Shown here: one piece after another, positions 8,205 through 16,344 of the stretch
Numbering within the stretch: the first letter of the stretch is position 1
Layout of the letters: every line of letters starts with the position of its first letter
Source of the DNA: Candidatus Bruticola papionis
Lineage (GTDB): Bacteria > Vulcanimicrobiota > Xenobia > Xenobiales > Xenobiaceae
Direction of reading: 5' to 3'
Assembly (NCBI GenBank): GCA_002407045.1
Contig: DHKB01000060.1
Span: forward strand, 1 to 33,419
DNA length: 33,419 nucleotides
Position numbers and translations under genes: made by a program
Notes under the pieces: generated by a model
The model's database searches: none
Seen by the model: the letters and a program-made list of their open reading frames with translations, nothing else
What the model was told of the DNA's origin: nothing

Positions 8205-10604
8205 TTACCATAAATAATTTATCCAATCGCAACCTAAGCTTAAACAAATAACTCCCACAATAATTAAAACCATAATTAAAGCTTTAGCAGCGTCCTGGCC
8301 TTTGAGAGAGCCTATTTGCATGGGATCGTCAGACAAGTAAGCCGAAGCGGCATACAGTTCCTCACCTATCAGCGTATAATCGCAAGCGGCTACAAAGAAA
8401 GGCAGTTGTGAAGCACTAGCTGTACCAGCTATTTGGATAGCGCCTGTGGAGTTACCCGTTTCGGCTAACATGAGAGCTTCGGCCAAGAAAGTCCCCATAT
8501 AAAGAACAGCCGCTGGTTTCTCACGCACCATCAAGCCGCAGACTCCAGCCGCGAAGCCAAATTGTTCACCAGACAAATAGCATATGTAATCGCTAACATA
8601 CGAATCGGGTCGACCAGCCTTTAAGTAAGCTTGGCTGACAGCGTCTTGGGCCATAGACATAACCACTGGACTGCAATTGGGTACCATAATAGGGCAATCA
8701 TATTCAGCAGTGCAGCTACTGACATGGCCCAAAACAGATAGAGCAGCCATAGTTTGTGTATCGTCTATTTCGCCAACGCCAGGAATATATAAAACAGGCT
8801 TGCCCATTTCGGTAGCGCGACCAACCGCTTCGTCTAAAGCATTTAAACCGGCGATCTTGCGAATAAATAATTTTTTGCCGCGTTTAGCTTGAACAATAAA
8901 CCATAAAATACAACCGGTTAAAAAGAGGACTCCAACTAAATTATTCCACTTAGTCCAATCAAAAAAAGCATTGCTTACTGGATTATCGATTAAACGTCCC
9001 TCGGCGTTAAGAGCATTTAATTCTCCCTGAGAAGTAAGTATATAAATAGTTCCCTTCTCCCCTATCGCACTACTACCAAAGTCACCTTTTACTTTGTCAG
9101 ACTTAAAGCTAAAACCACCCTGTGCAGGGTTAATAACTTTTAGAGTGCTGAAAGTTTCACCAGTAAGCCAATCACTAGTCTTATCTACTATAGCTAGAGC
9201 TGAGCCATATAAAGCTAAATCTGGTGATTTACTATTTTTGTCTATCCAAACCAAACTAGATTTTTTGTCAAAATTAAAAACAAAAAGTTGTAAATCTTGG
9301 CTGTTATCTTTAAAGCCCCAAGCATATAGCAAACCATCGACAATAGCAGAATTACACCCCAAATAGGGACTATCAGCTAATTCCATACTACAATTAGCCA
9401 CAGGTAGCAGAGCATCTTCAGTAAGCAAGAATAAGCTAGGGTAGTGTGCTCCTTCTTCACGCAAAAACAGCCAAGTGCCATTTTGAGTAGGCATAACTTG
9501 AACTATTTCTCTACTATCCATTACCGAAGTAATAAGCCTACCGTCCTCGGAAGAAAGAGTCATAAAGTTCCAGCTCTTGGAACTTACTCGCATATGGCAG
9601 AGAATGCTGACTTTATCTTGGCTAAAATTGATCCATTTAGGCAAAGACTCACAAATTATACCCTCTGCTTCAGTAAGTCTTTGCAAAGTAGAAGAATAGA
9701 CAGAGAGCCTATAGTTAAGCTCAGTGCCAAAAGGCTCGGCAGTAAAAAGATACAAACGGCTGTCATGAGCATAGAAACGTGCAAAATTACTTATAGACAG
9801 AGAGCTAATCTGTCTGTGTTCTAAATTAAGGGCAAAAATATGTTCATTTTGGGCTAAGCTTGCAGAATGATTATTTCCGTCTTTGTGATCAGCTACAGCT
9901 ATATAACCATTTTCTGCTGCAGCAGCTAAACCTAAAAAAGTGCCATTAAATGCGTTTTGCCAAGCTATCTGACCATCGTTTATTTTAATTAAAGCAACGC
10001 GGAAAGAGCCATCTTCAACTTTTTCTTGACCGACAAGACAAATATAATCTGGCCAACAGGCTATATTTTCGGAAAGCTGTCCAAGTTCATTTGAGAAATC
10101 ATGTTTCCAAAGCAATTGCAAAGTGTCTTGACGATATACAGATACAAGGTTGCCTTGACGCAAAATAGCTACACTATCTTGCACCATAATAACTTGGCCA
10201 TCTTCACTCTTTATCGCCACTTTAGCTACTTGCCTACCGATAGACAAATCTGTGCTGGTCAGCCAATGTTTATCTAAAAAAACCCAAAAGCGCCCTTTTT
10301 GACAAGTTGCACCTTCAGAACTATAAAGGCCAATTTCTTCTCCCGTACCAGGCCCCAACACCAGGCCTTCGCTACTTGTCAATCTGACAGTTGTGCTAGA
10401 AGAAGCACGCGGTTGTCCGGGACAGAAGCCCAAACTTAATTCGCGCAAATTAGGCAATTCTGTAGCCGAAGCAGTTGTAGTTTCAGTAGATTTTGGCCGA
10501 GAGTCGCCTGGATCGGCACTAGCAGAAAGCGATAAACTAAAAAGTAACGCTATTGATATAAAGCAACAAAAAAATGCGACAATCGGATTATTATTTCTAA
10601 TCAT
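8205..10604 (-). CDS. Exported beta-propeller-like protein with TM and C-terminal DUF6754-like domain
   Basis: This is 799 residues from the ATG at 10602-10604. It opens with a signal peptide or anchor (FFCCFISIALLFSLSLSASA). Residues of about 35-540 resemble a PQQ/WD-type beta-propeller, with repeats such as LVSVYRQDTLQLLWKHDF, ALIKINDGQIAWQNAF and IFALNLEHRQI. A TM helix lies at about 553-573. Residues of about 590-770 match my recollection of DUF6754: LDEAVGRATEMGKPVLYIPG, SSCTAEYDCPIMVPN, FAAGVCGLMVREKPAAVLYM, TGAIQIAGTASASQLPFFV and CDYTLIGEELYAASAYLS. A final TM closes the protein. The propeller should therefore be outside and the DUF6754-like part inside the membrane. No strong ribosome-binding site precedes the ATG. 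It heads the probable operon running to the left edge. Confidence 0.75.
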   Translation of the reverse strand: MIRNNNPIVAFFCCFISIALLFSLSLSASADPGDSRPKSTETTTASATELPNLRELSLGFCPGQPRASSSTTVRLTSSEGLVLGPGTGEEIGLYSSEGATCQKGRFWVFLDKHWLTSTDLSIGRQVAKVAIKSEDGQVIMVQDSVAILRQGNLVSVYRQDTLQLLWKHDFSNELGQLSENIACWPDYICLVGQEKVEDGSFRVALIKINDGQIAWQNAFNGTFLGLAAAAENGYIAVADHKDGNNHSASLAQNEHIFALNLEHRQISSLSISNFARFYAHDSRLYLFTAEPFGTELNYRLSVYSSTLQRLTEAEGIICESLPKWINFSQDKVSILCHMRVSSKSWNFMTLSSEDGRLITSVMDSREIVQVMPTQNGTWLFLREEGAHYPSLFLLTEDALLPVANCSMELADSPYLGCNSAIVDGLLYAWGFKDNSQDLQLFVFNFDKKSSLVWIDKNSKSPDLALYGSALAIVDKTSDWLTGETFSTLKVINPAQGGFSFKSDKVKGDFGSSAIGEKGTIYILTSQGELNALNAEGRLIDNPVSNAFFDWTKWNNLVGVLFLTGCILWFIVQAKRGKKLFIRKIAGLNALDEAVGRATEMGKPVLYIPGVGEIDDTQTMAALSVLGHVSSCTAEYDCPIMVPNCSPVVMSMAQDAVSQAYLKAGRPDSYVSDYICYLSGEQFGFAAGVCGLMVREKPAAVLYMGTFLAEALMLAETGNSTGAIQIAGTASASQLPFFVAACDYTLIGEELYAASAYLSDDPMQIGSLKGQDAAKALIMVLIIVGVICLSLGCDWINYLW

Positions 10605-10614
10605 AAAGTTTATC

Positions 10615-10647
10615 AAATAAAGACAGCCGCCAAATAGAGTAGCTGTC
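10615..10647 (-). terminator. Possible hairpin terminator or attenuator before the DUF6754-like gene
   Basis: On the minus strand GACAGC pairs with GCTGTC across a 14-base loop and is followed by TTTATTT. It lies between the SDR-like gene and the DUF6754-like start, only about 18 bases before the latter. The six-pair stem is weak. Confidence 0.3.
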
Positions 10648-10702
10648 GGCGATTCTTGCTCTTAGTGAAGCCAACGGCCTCAAAGCGCCGCCCGAGCTGT
10701 CC

Positions 10703-11425
10703 TCAATGCAAGCACTCTCCACCATCTAAAACCAGCATTTGACCAGTCATAAAATCGGCTCCACAAGCTAAATAATTGACAGCTTCAGCAATATCATCAT
10801 TGGAGCACAAACGCTTGAGCAAAACATCTCTAATGAGCATTTCTCTGAGATCTTTCCCTCCTTCGTCTATCCAAGGCTCGTCAATAAGACCAGGAGCCAC
10901 TGAATTAACTCTCACTTCTGGAGCCAATTCTTTAGCTAGCGATTTCGTTAAAGAATGGATACCAGCACAAACAGAAGCAAATTGGGTATAAACTCCGTTA
11001 AAAGCGGAAGAGCTTATAACATTGATAATCTTGCCATAGCCTTGGGCTTTCATAAAGCGACTGGCCGCTCGGCTGCAATAAAAGGTACTCTTTAAGCCAC
11101 GGTTGATTACTTCTTCCCACATCTTTTCCGTAATATCAGCCAAAGCGGCATCATTCCAGAAATAGTTGTTATTGACTAAAACATCAATACCGCCCAAATG
11201 GTTGGCGCAAGTTAAAAAAGTTTCTTGGACTTCTTGCTCGTTGGTAGTATCGAAAGGCTGAGCCAAAACTTTGCCCATAGCATCGGAAGGAGGGATATTG
11301 AAAAGCACATCTTGAGGGCCGTTAATTAAGACACTGAAACCGGCCTGGATTAGAGCGTTACAAATGGCCGGGCCTGCCGTTCCTTGCCAATCGGTCACTA
11401 CGGCCACAGAAAAGCGTTCACCCAC
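10703..11425 (-). CDS. Short-chain dehydrogenase-like protein with lost catalytic residues
   Basis: This is 240 residues, the usual SDR length, and it resembles FabG-type reductases overall: LGGIDVLVNN, YGKIINVISSS, SLTKSLAKELAPEVRVNSVAPG and the C-terminal FMTGQMLVLDGGE. Key sites are altered. The glycine-rich motif TGxxxGxG reads TDWQGTAG (residues 11-18). NNAG reads NNNY (85-88). The YxxxK catalytic pair, aligned by the following AG and TKSLAKEL, reads FASVC, so Tyr is Phe149 and Lys is Cys153. A normal SDR redox reaction is therefore unlikely. The start is a GTG with GGAGG ten bases upstream. It follows a Rossmann-like gene by 16 bases. It may act as a binding or regulatory subunit, which is inference. 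Confidence 0.8.
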   Translation of the reverse strand: MGERFSVAVVTDWQGTAGPAICNALIQAGFSVLINGPQDVLFNIPPSDAMGKVLAQPFDTTNEQEVQETFLTCANHLGGIDVLVNNNYFWNDAALADITEKMWEEVINRGLKSTFYCSRAASRFMKAQGYGKIINVISSSAFNGVYTQFASVCAGIHSLTKSLAKELAPEVRVNSVAPGLIDEPWIDEGGKDLREMLIRDVLLKRLCSNDDIAEAVNYLACGADFMTGQMLVLDGGECLH

Positions 11426-11441
11426 TTAAATACAACCTCCC

Positions 11442-12062
11442 TTAACTGAGTGCAGTTTCAATTATGCTACTAATAGCAGCTTCTTGGCTTCGTTCTTCTT
11501 GCCAAGGACGGAGCATAAAAGTCACGTTGGCACAACTCAAAGCATAGTCCTCGCTTGGATTCGGTTCGTGAGGACGCCCGGCACAAACTTCATCTACTCT
11601 AAGAATATCTTTGCCAATAGGAGGCAAAGAGCCACAGAGTTGCAAATCATAAAATTCACAATTGCCTAAATATTCATTGTCAAAATTGACACGATGAACT
11701 AATTGTTGAGCCGCTTTGTCGAGTTTCTCCTCATCTGACTTTTCAGCCTGAACGGATTCATCAAAGTGGATAAAGACAATAGCCTTAGGTCCTTTGGACT
11801 TCAGGATCTGCCATTTTTCAGCTTCTTTCCAAGTTGCCAAAAAATCAGCTTCAATAAACAGAAGTTCCCCTGATTCGGCAGTTTCTAAACTGGTATTATA
11901 AGCAGGACATCCAAGCAGCAAAACGCTGGCTAGAGCCGCCCAATGAGCAGGCATATAAGTACCGCTTAAAGTCAGTCCTTTTCTAGACAAAATAGTTCCC
12001 CAGCTAATTAAATTTTCGCTGTTGCCCATAAGGGCAATATTTAACTTGCAATCATTACTCAT
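11442..12062 (-). CDS. Rossmann-like protein of unknown function paired with the SDR-like gene
   Basis: This is 206 residues from the ATG at 12060-12062; an upstream TTG in frame overlaps the ribosome-binding region and is less likely. The N-terminus (NIALMGNSENLISWGTILSRKGLTLSG) has the strand-turn-helix pattern of a dinucleotide-binding fold. It recalls the opening of DUF2520/NADP oxidoreductase-like proteins, but the GxGxxG motif is not intact. GPKAIVFIHFDES and HRVNFDNEYLGNCEFYDLQLCGSL suggest further strands. The last part (ALSCANVTFMLRP) resembles the closing SDR strand order only faintly. It is the first gene of a two-gene operon with the degenerate SDR, so both may form one complex (inference). 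No clear family. Confidence 0.6.
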   Translation of the reverse strand: MSNDCKLNIALMGNSENLISWGTILSRKGLTLSGTYMPAHWAALASVLLLGCPAYNTSLETAESGELLFIEADFLATWKEAEKWQILKSKGPKAIVFIHFDESVQAEKSDEEKLDKAAQQLVHRVNFDNEYLGNCEFYDLQLCGSLPPIGKDILRVDEVCAGRPHEPNPSEDYALSCANVTFMLRPWQEERSQEAAISSIIETALS

Positions 12063-12256
12063 ACTTGTCCCCAAGCTCCTAATCAAGCTTCAACTTTTCT
12101 ACTGCAAAAGAAGATCTCCGCCTGCTTAGGCCGTTATTTTAGATTATCGCCACAAGGCAAGCTAGGATCTGGAGAGTTATAGTCGAAATTAGCTAATCAA
12201 TCTCAGAGAGACGGGATACAGGCGTGATATTCCCGCAGTGAAAGGTTCCTTCATCT

Positions 12257-12859
12257 ATGGCTCTTTGCAAAATGCAAGTCTATAAGTTAGGTATCGATAT
12301 TATTGCCCACGACCCAGTCGTAATTCTAACTGACGAGAATCAAAATCATAGTCTTCCTATTACCATAGGCGTGTTTGAAGCGACAGCTATTGCTTTAGCC
12401 ATGGAAGGTACAGAGGTTCCTCGCCCTACTTCTCACGATCTTATTAAAACCATTATCAACGACCTTGGTGCTTCCATCAAAGAAGTTATCATTACTAAAG
12501 TTGTACGCAGCACTTTTTATGCCAAGTTGGTGCTGTTAAAAAATGGTGAAGAAATTACCATAGACGCACGTCCTTCAGATAGCATAGCCATAGCTCTTCG
12601 CGCCGATGCTCCCATTTACGCCGAAGAAGAGGTATTGCAATCCGAAGGAGTCAAAGGTATAAGTTTTGATACTCCCAAAGCCGAAGAAGACGTCTTCTAT
12701 GTAGGCGAAGAAGAATCAGACCATGATGACGACGCCAACGAAGATCTAGAAGCCTCGGGTTCTAACGCTGTACAGAATTTAACGGCCGAAGAGGATACTT
12801 TGTCTCAATTTATTGACAATTTGGATCCTAACGACTTCGACGGCGACGACAAACCTTGA
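12257..12859 (+). CDS. Bifunctional nuclease-family (BFN, DUF151) protein with acidic tail
   Basis: This is 200 residues. Residues of about 5-135 carry the BFN signature: SLPITIGVFEATAIALAMEG, VPRPTSHDLIKTII, FYAKLVLLKNGEE and IDARPSDSIAIALRADAPIY. The family was named from a plant protein with DNase and RNase activity; bacterial members are common, and their role is poorly defined. After about residue 150 the protein becomes an acidic, probably disordered tail (EEESDHDDDANEDLE), unusual for the basic family form. GAAAGG lies about 11 bases before the ATG. It is divergent from the Rossmann/SDR pair and is followed by the HD-GYP gene 84 bases downstream without a terminator that I can see, so the two may be co-transcribed. 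Confidence 0.9.
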   Translation: MALCKMQVYKLGIDIIAHDPVVILTDENQNHSLPITIGVFEATAIALAMEGTEVPRPTSHDLIKTIINDLGASIKEVIITKVVRSTFYAKLVLLKNGEEITIDARPSDSIAIALRADAPIYAEEEVLQSEGVKGISFDTPKAEEDVFYVGEEESDHDDDANEDLEASGSNAVQNLTAEEDTLSQFIDNLDPNDFDGDDKP

Positions 12860-12943
12860 TAAAGAACATATTTTCTGCCGGAGCGGCTCGAAATCAATAA
12901 TTCAAGTTCTTGTCCGCTCATTTTTTAATTAGGTGAGCCAGCA

Positions 12944-15532
12944 ATGACCTTAAGCAACCGGAGTAATTCATCATCTTCTGGGAATGACGACGCCACACGT
13001 TCTCCCAACCAATCTACTATGCCCATTATGAATAGTGGACTGGCTATAAACGGTGTGCCCAGCGGCAAACAGCCGAAGAAAAAACCGGCTCCGCCTACTC
13101 CCAAGGAGCTTTTGGCACTTCATGATAAGCTGTACAAAAAGCTCAGAGCTTATGCAAAGAATACTCCCCTCGGCTCTGATGGTGATGAAGAAGCGGCCAA
13201 AGCCCCGGATGATTCCTTCAATTCAGAGAATTTGAAGAAATTGCGCGACCTCAGCGCTTCCAAAACTGCCGCTCCAGTTGTGCCTTCCTCCACTCAAGTA
13301 TCAGAGCCTAACAGTTTAAAAACGGCCCTTATTTCCGCCCAACATGTTAAGCCCGATCCTGAAGCAGAATTGCCCAGCGGAGCCGAGTTGCTGGAAAAAG
13401 AAGTCAATATCGAAGATATATTGCGTGGAGTCAGTTCTGAGCGTCAGCTGGACAAAACTCAGGTCATTCTGAATGAAACTGCAGCTAGACAACGTATCGA
13501 TCTCAGTGGCAGCGTCGATAAAAATGCTTCTTGGGCCAAACAAACCCTAAAGCAAGAGGCCTTGCCATATACTCTTCGCAGCGCCAAGAAAAAAGAAGAA
13601 GAGGAAAAAGCTGAAAGCCAGACTTACATTCCTAAGATTGCGCCGCGCAAAGCTTTTTCTAAGCCAGGCACCTTTACGCCTCTGGCTTCTACTCCTTTGC
13701 AAAATCCTAACGCTGCTCCTCAGTTGCAAGCAACCTCCAGCAAGCTGATCATGAATCAGCTTAATAAATCGCCTTTCCGTGAAGTAAGCCGCAAAGAAGC
13801 CAAAGCCCAGGCCCAAGAAGAGCGCAAATCTGTATTTGCTTCAACTTTTACTCCTAAGGCCGGACAAATACCCTTAATTCCTTCCATTAATAATAGCGCT
13901 GACAGCGAGCCAGACGCTCAAGTTGATCCGACCGCTGCTACCGCTAGCGACAATAATTCAATACCATCTTCTGCTGCTCCAACAGCCACTACCTCTGCCC
14001 TCCCTGCGCAAGCACCTTTACCGTCACAGCCGTCTCAATTGGGCTCTAGCACTTCTATTCCCAGGCCCACTCCTTTGCCTCCTCTGGTAGGCAAGCCTAT
14101 ACTCCCTCCCGGCAGCGTTCCTCTAATGAATACGCCTAGCGCCTTAACGACGCCTCAAGCTTTCCGCAAACCAGATTCTACTTTTGCTCTAGCTACAGCG
14201 CCGCAACGCACTTCAGCCTCTCAAAGCCGCCCCACTATGACAGCAGAAAGTCGGCCCGTCGACGCAAGTGTACCTATGGCAAAAATTCGCTTAGAGTTGG
14301 CTCTCAATTTTGGTGGACGTCCTGCCAATTCACGCATTCCGGTTTATTCACCAGTACTGGACTCTCTCTATCAACCCAGAGTAAAAAGGCAAATTGGCCG
14401 CAGCAGTACGCCTATAAAGATGGCTCCTACAGACAGCCCTTCCTCAGCTTCTGGAGCGGCGCTCGACAGCAAATTGCCTTCTATGTCTTTTAATCCTTTG
14501 GCAAGCAAGACCATGAGAAGTAGTATGCTTAAACTCAGCCAAGCTTGTGACTATTATGGCAATAACGAGGAAGAAGAAGTCTCCTTCAATGAAGCCTTCG
14601 CTAAGCGCTTGGAAGTACTGGACAAAAAGTATCCTTTACATCTTTCTCCTTCAACGCACGAGCCTTACAACGAAAATTTGGAAAATGTCGAAACTGGCTG
14701 GGTAGGCCGACTTATTTTAAATACCAAAGCGCCCATACGTATGGAGGGCATGCGCACTAAGTATATTCCTGCCAGTAGCCGACGTTATGGAGCCAGTAAT
14801 GCTGCCGAGCGGCCAGCTGTCTCTGACTTGTTCCAGCAATTGTGCGCTTCCCAACTATCTTCACAAAATGCGGAAGAAAATGGCCTCAATGGTGCGGTTC
14901 TTATGGTTCGCCTAGGCGGAAAAGCTGCTTACGATCACTTAGTACGCACAGCCGAGTTGGGAGAAAAAATTGCCGCTGAGCTAAAAATCGACGATATTAG
15001 AACGCGTCGTCAAATAGAATACGGTTCTATGTTTAAGGACATCGGCGAACTGGATATCTTTTTCCAGCAAGAAGACGCCAATAAACAAGACGATTTATTT
15101 AACTATATTGCTTCAGAAGAATATCAAGAGGCCTTGCAAGCTAAAGGAGCCCGTCGTCTCAGATGGCCGGAGTATTTATTGCAAACCATTAGACATTTAG
15201 AGCCTGAAGAATACGATTTTCTTAAGGATCACCCGCGCTATAGCGAAGAGATTATCAATTCGGTACCAAGCTTGCGAGCGCTTTGTCCAGTAATTCGTGC
15301 CCACCACGAACGCTGGGATGGACGCGGCATTCCAGACAGCTTAACAGGAGATCGTATTCCTTTAGCTGCTCGTATCATTGCCGTTTGTGATGCTTTTGAC
15401 GCTTTAACTCAAAGACGCCCAGGCAGCAAAACGTATTCTGTTTACGATGCGTGCGAAATTATAAAAGGCGGTTCAGGCTCAGCTTTTGATCCGCAAGTGG
15501 TGGAAGCATTTTTACGCGTAACAGCCCCTTAA
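12944..15532 (+). CDS. HD-GYP-like domain protein with long disordered N-terminal region
   Basis: This is 862 residues. Roughly the first 600 are rich in Ser, Pro, Ala and Lys with low-complexity stretches and no membrane segment, so probably a disordered cytoplasmic linker. Residues of about 640-860 are HD-GYP-like: H665 in the first helix, H763 in DHPRYS, H787-H788 in HHERWDGRGIP and D816 in CDAFDALTQRRP. The central HD pair reads FKDIGE (697-702), so the metal-binding His is Lys698, and GYP is GIP. HD-GYP proteins hydrolyse cyclic di-GMP with a two- or three-metal centre; here one ligand is missing, so activity may be altered or lost. The ATG is preceded by AGGTGAG. A strong shared terminator follows. 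Confidence 0.85.
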   Translation: MTLSNRSNSSSSGNDDATRSPNQSTMPIMNSGLAINGVPSGKQPKKKPAPPTPKELLALHDKLYKKLRAYAKNTPLGSDGDEEAAKAPDDSFNSENLKKLRDLSASKTAAPVVPSSTQVSEPNSLKTALISAQHVKPDPEAELPSGAELLEKEVNIEDILRGVSSERQLDKTQVILNETAARQRIDLSGSVDKNASWAKQTLKQEALPYTLRSAKKKEEEEKAESQTYIPKIAPRKAFSKPGTFTPLASTPLQNPNAAPQLQATSSKLIMNQLNKSPFREVSRKEAKAQAQEERKSVFASTFTPKAGQIPLIPSINNSADSEPDAQVDPTAATASDNNSIPSSAAPTATTSALPAQAPLPSQPSQLGSSTSIPRPTPLPPLVGKPILPPGSVPLMNTPSALTTPQAFRKPDSTFALATAPQRTSASQSRPTMTAESRPVDASVPMAKIRLELALNFGGRPANSRIPVYSPVLDSLYQPRVKRQIGRSSTPIKMAPTDSPSSASGAALDSKLPSMSFNPLASKTMRSSMLKLSQACDYYGNNEEEEVSFNEAFAKRLEVLDKKYPLHLSPSTHEPYNENLENVETGWVGRLILNTKAPIRMEGMRTKYIPASSRRYGASNAAERPAVSDLFQQLCASQLSSQNAEENGLNGAVLMVRLGGKAAYDHLVRTAELGEKIAAELKIDDIRTRRQIEYGSMFKDIGELDIFFQQEDANKQDDLFNYIASEEYQEALQAKGARRLRWPEYLLQTIRHLEPEEYDFLKDHPRYSEEIINSVPSLRALCPVIRAHHERWDGRGIPDSLTGDRIPLAARIIAVCDAFDALTQRRPGSKTYSVYDACEIIKGGSGSAFDPQVVEAFLRVTAP

Positions 15533-15556
15533 TGCCGGGTAGAACTTTGCCAAAAG

Positions 15557-15620
15557 AAGCAAGCCTCGCTGCTCCAAGTTAAGGCCAAAGGCCAAAGGAA
15601 GCGGCGAGGCTTGCTTTATC
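15557..15620. terminator. Strong bidirectional terminator between convergent genes
   Basis: Arms at 15557-15575 and 15597-15616 (AAGCAAGCCTCGCTGCTCC and a near-perfect complement with one bulge and one wobble) form a stem of about 18 pairs around a loop containing GGCCAAAGGCC. T-rich sequence follows on the plus strand. It lies between the HD-GYP gene and the nitroreductase gene, which converge. Confidence 0.85.
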
Positions 15621-15663
15621 TAAATAGTCGTCCAATTTTGCTTAAAGACAGAAAACGACCGCC

Positions 15664-16173
15664 CTACTCTATAAAATGTGCTTTAGCATCTTCGTATTTG
15701 CCACGAGCAGCCGGTTCTTCATCGGGTACACCAATAGCGATCAAGCTATAAGGTACTCCCTTGGTACCTAAAACTGAACATATACCTTCAATATTTTTCT
15801 CTTTAGGATAAACTCCGCACCAGCATGTGCCATAGCCCAAACCGGCAGCTTCAAGCAAGATATTCTCTGTGCAAGCGCCACAATCTACTACCCAAAAACC
15901 GTCAGAAATACCACTTTGTACTTGAGGCAGACCATAAACCACAATAGCAGCAGAAGCAGTACTCAACATGGAAGCATAAGGCATCACTTGCTGTAAGCGA
16001 GCGAGAGTCTCGCGGTTAGTTACAACATAAAATTCCCAGGGACGAGTATTGCAAGCGCTGGGAGCCATCATAGCAGCTTCCAAAATTTGCTTAAAATGCT
16101 CACGCGGAATTACCGCTCCAGCTTTATAGCGACGAATACTGCGACGTTTTCTAATAGCTTCAGAAACTTCCAT
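15664..16173 (-). CDS. Nitroreductase-family flavoprotein
   Basis: This is 169 residues from the ATG at 16171-16173, which has GGAGG five bases upstream; the in-frame TTG four codons earlier is part of that site. Family marks are AIRKRRSIRRYKAG near the N-terminus (FMN phosphate contacts), MAPSACNTRPWEFYVV, and GLGYGTCWCGVYP with DCGACTENILLEAAG before it. Nitroreductases are FMN-dependent NAD(P)H oxidoreductases acting on nitroaromatics, quinones or other acceptors; the natural substrate cannot be read from sequence. Length is at the short end of the family, typical of the compact Clostridium/Thermotoga-like type. It stands alone between a shared terminator and a divergent TatD-like gene. 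Confidence 0.9.
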   Translation of the reverse strand: MEVSEAIRKRRSIRRYKAGAVIPREHFKQILEAAMMAPSACNTRPWEFYVVTNRETLARLQQVMPYASMLSTASAAIVVYGLPQVQSGISDGFWVVDCGACTENILLEAAGLGYGTCWCGVYPKEKNIEGICSVLGTKGVPYSLIAIGVPDEEPAARGKYEDAKAHFIE

Positions 16174-16344
16174 ATTGTCCTCCAAGGCAAAAAGAATAAC
16201 TTAGGGGCCGATTTCGACTGTCCCCTACACCAGGCACTTAGCTGAATAATTGCCAACTTCCTTTAGTTTTAAGCGCAAGCAATTTTCTCAGCTGGCAGCG
16301 AATAAGAATTCGCTAAATTTCGTCAATTTTGGAGAAGAAAAATT

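Noticed and set aside
10703..11425. Calling this gene FabG
   Set aside because: The catalytic Tyr and Lys and the cofactor loop are changed; no fatty-acid synthesis genes are nearby.
12944..15532. Calling this gene a functional cyclic di-GMP phosphodiesterase
   Set aside because: One metal ligand is replaced by Lys and GYP is GIP, so activity cannot be assumed.
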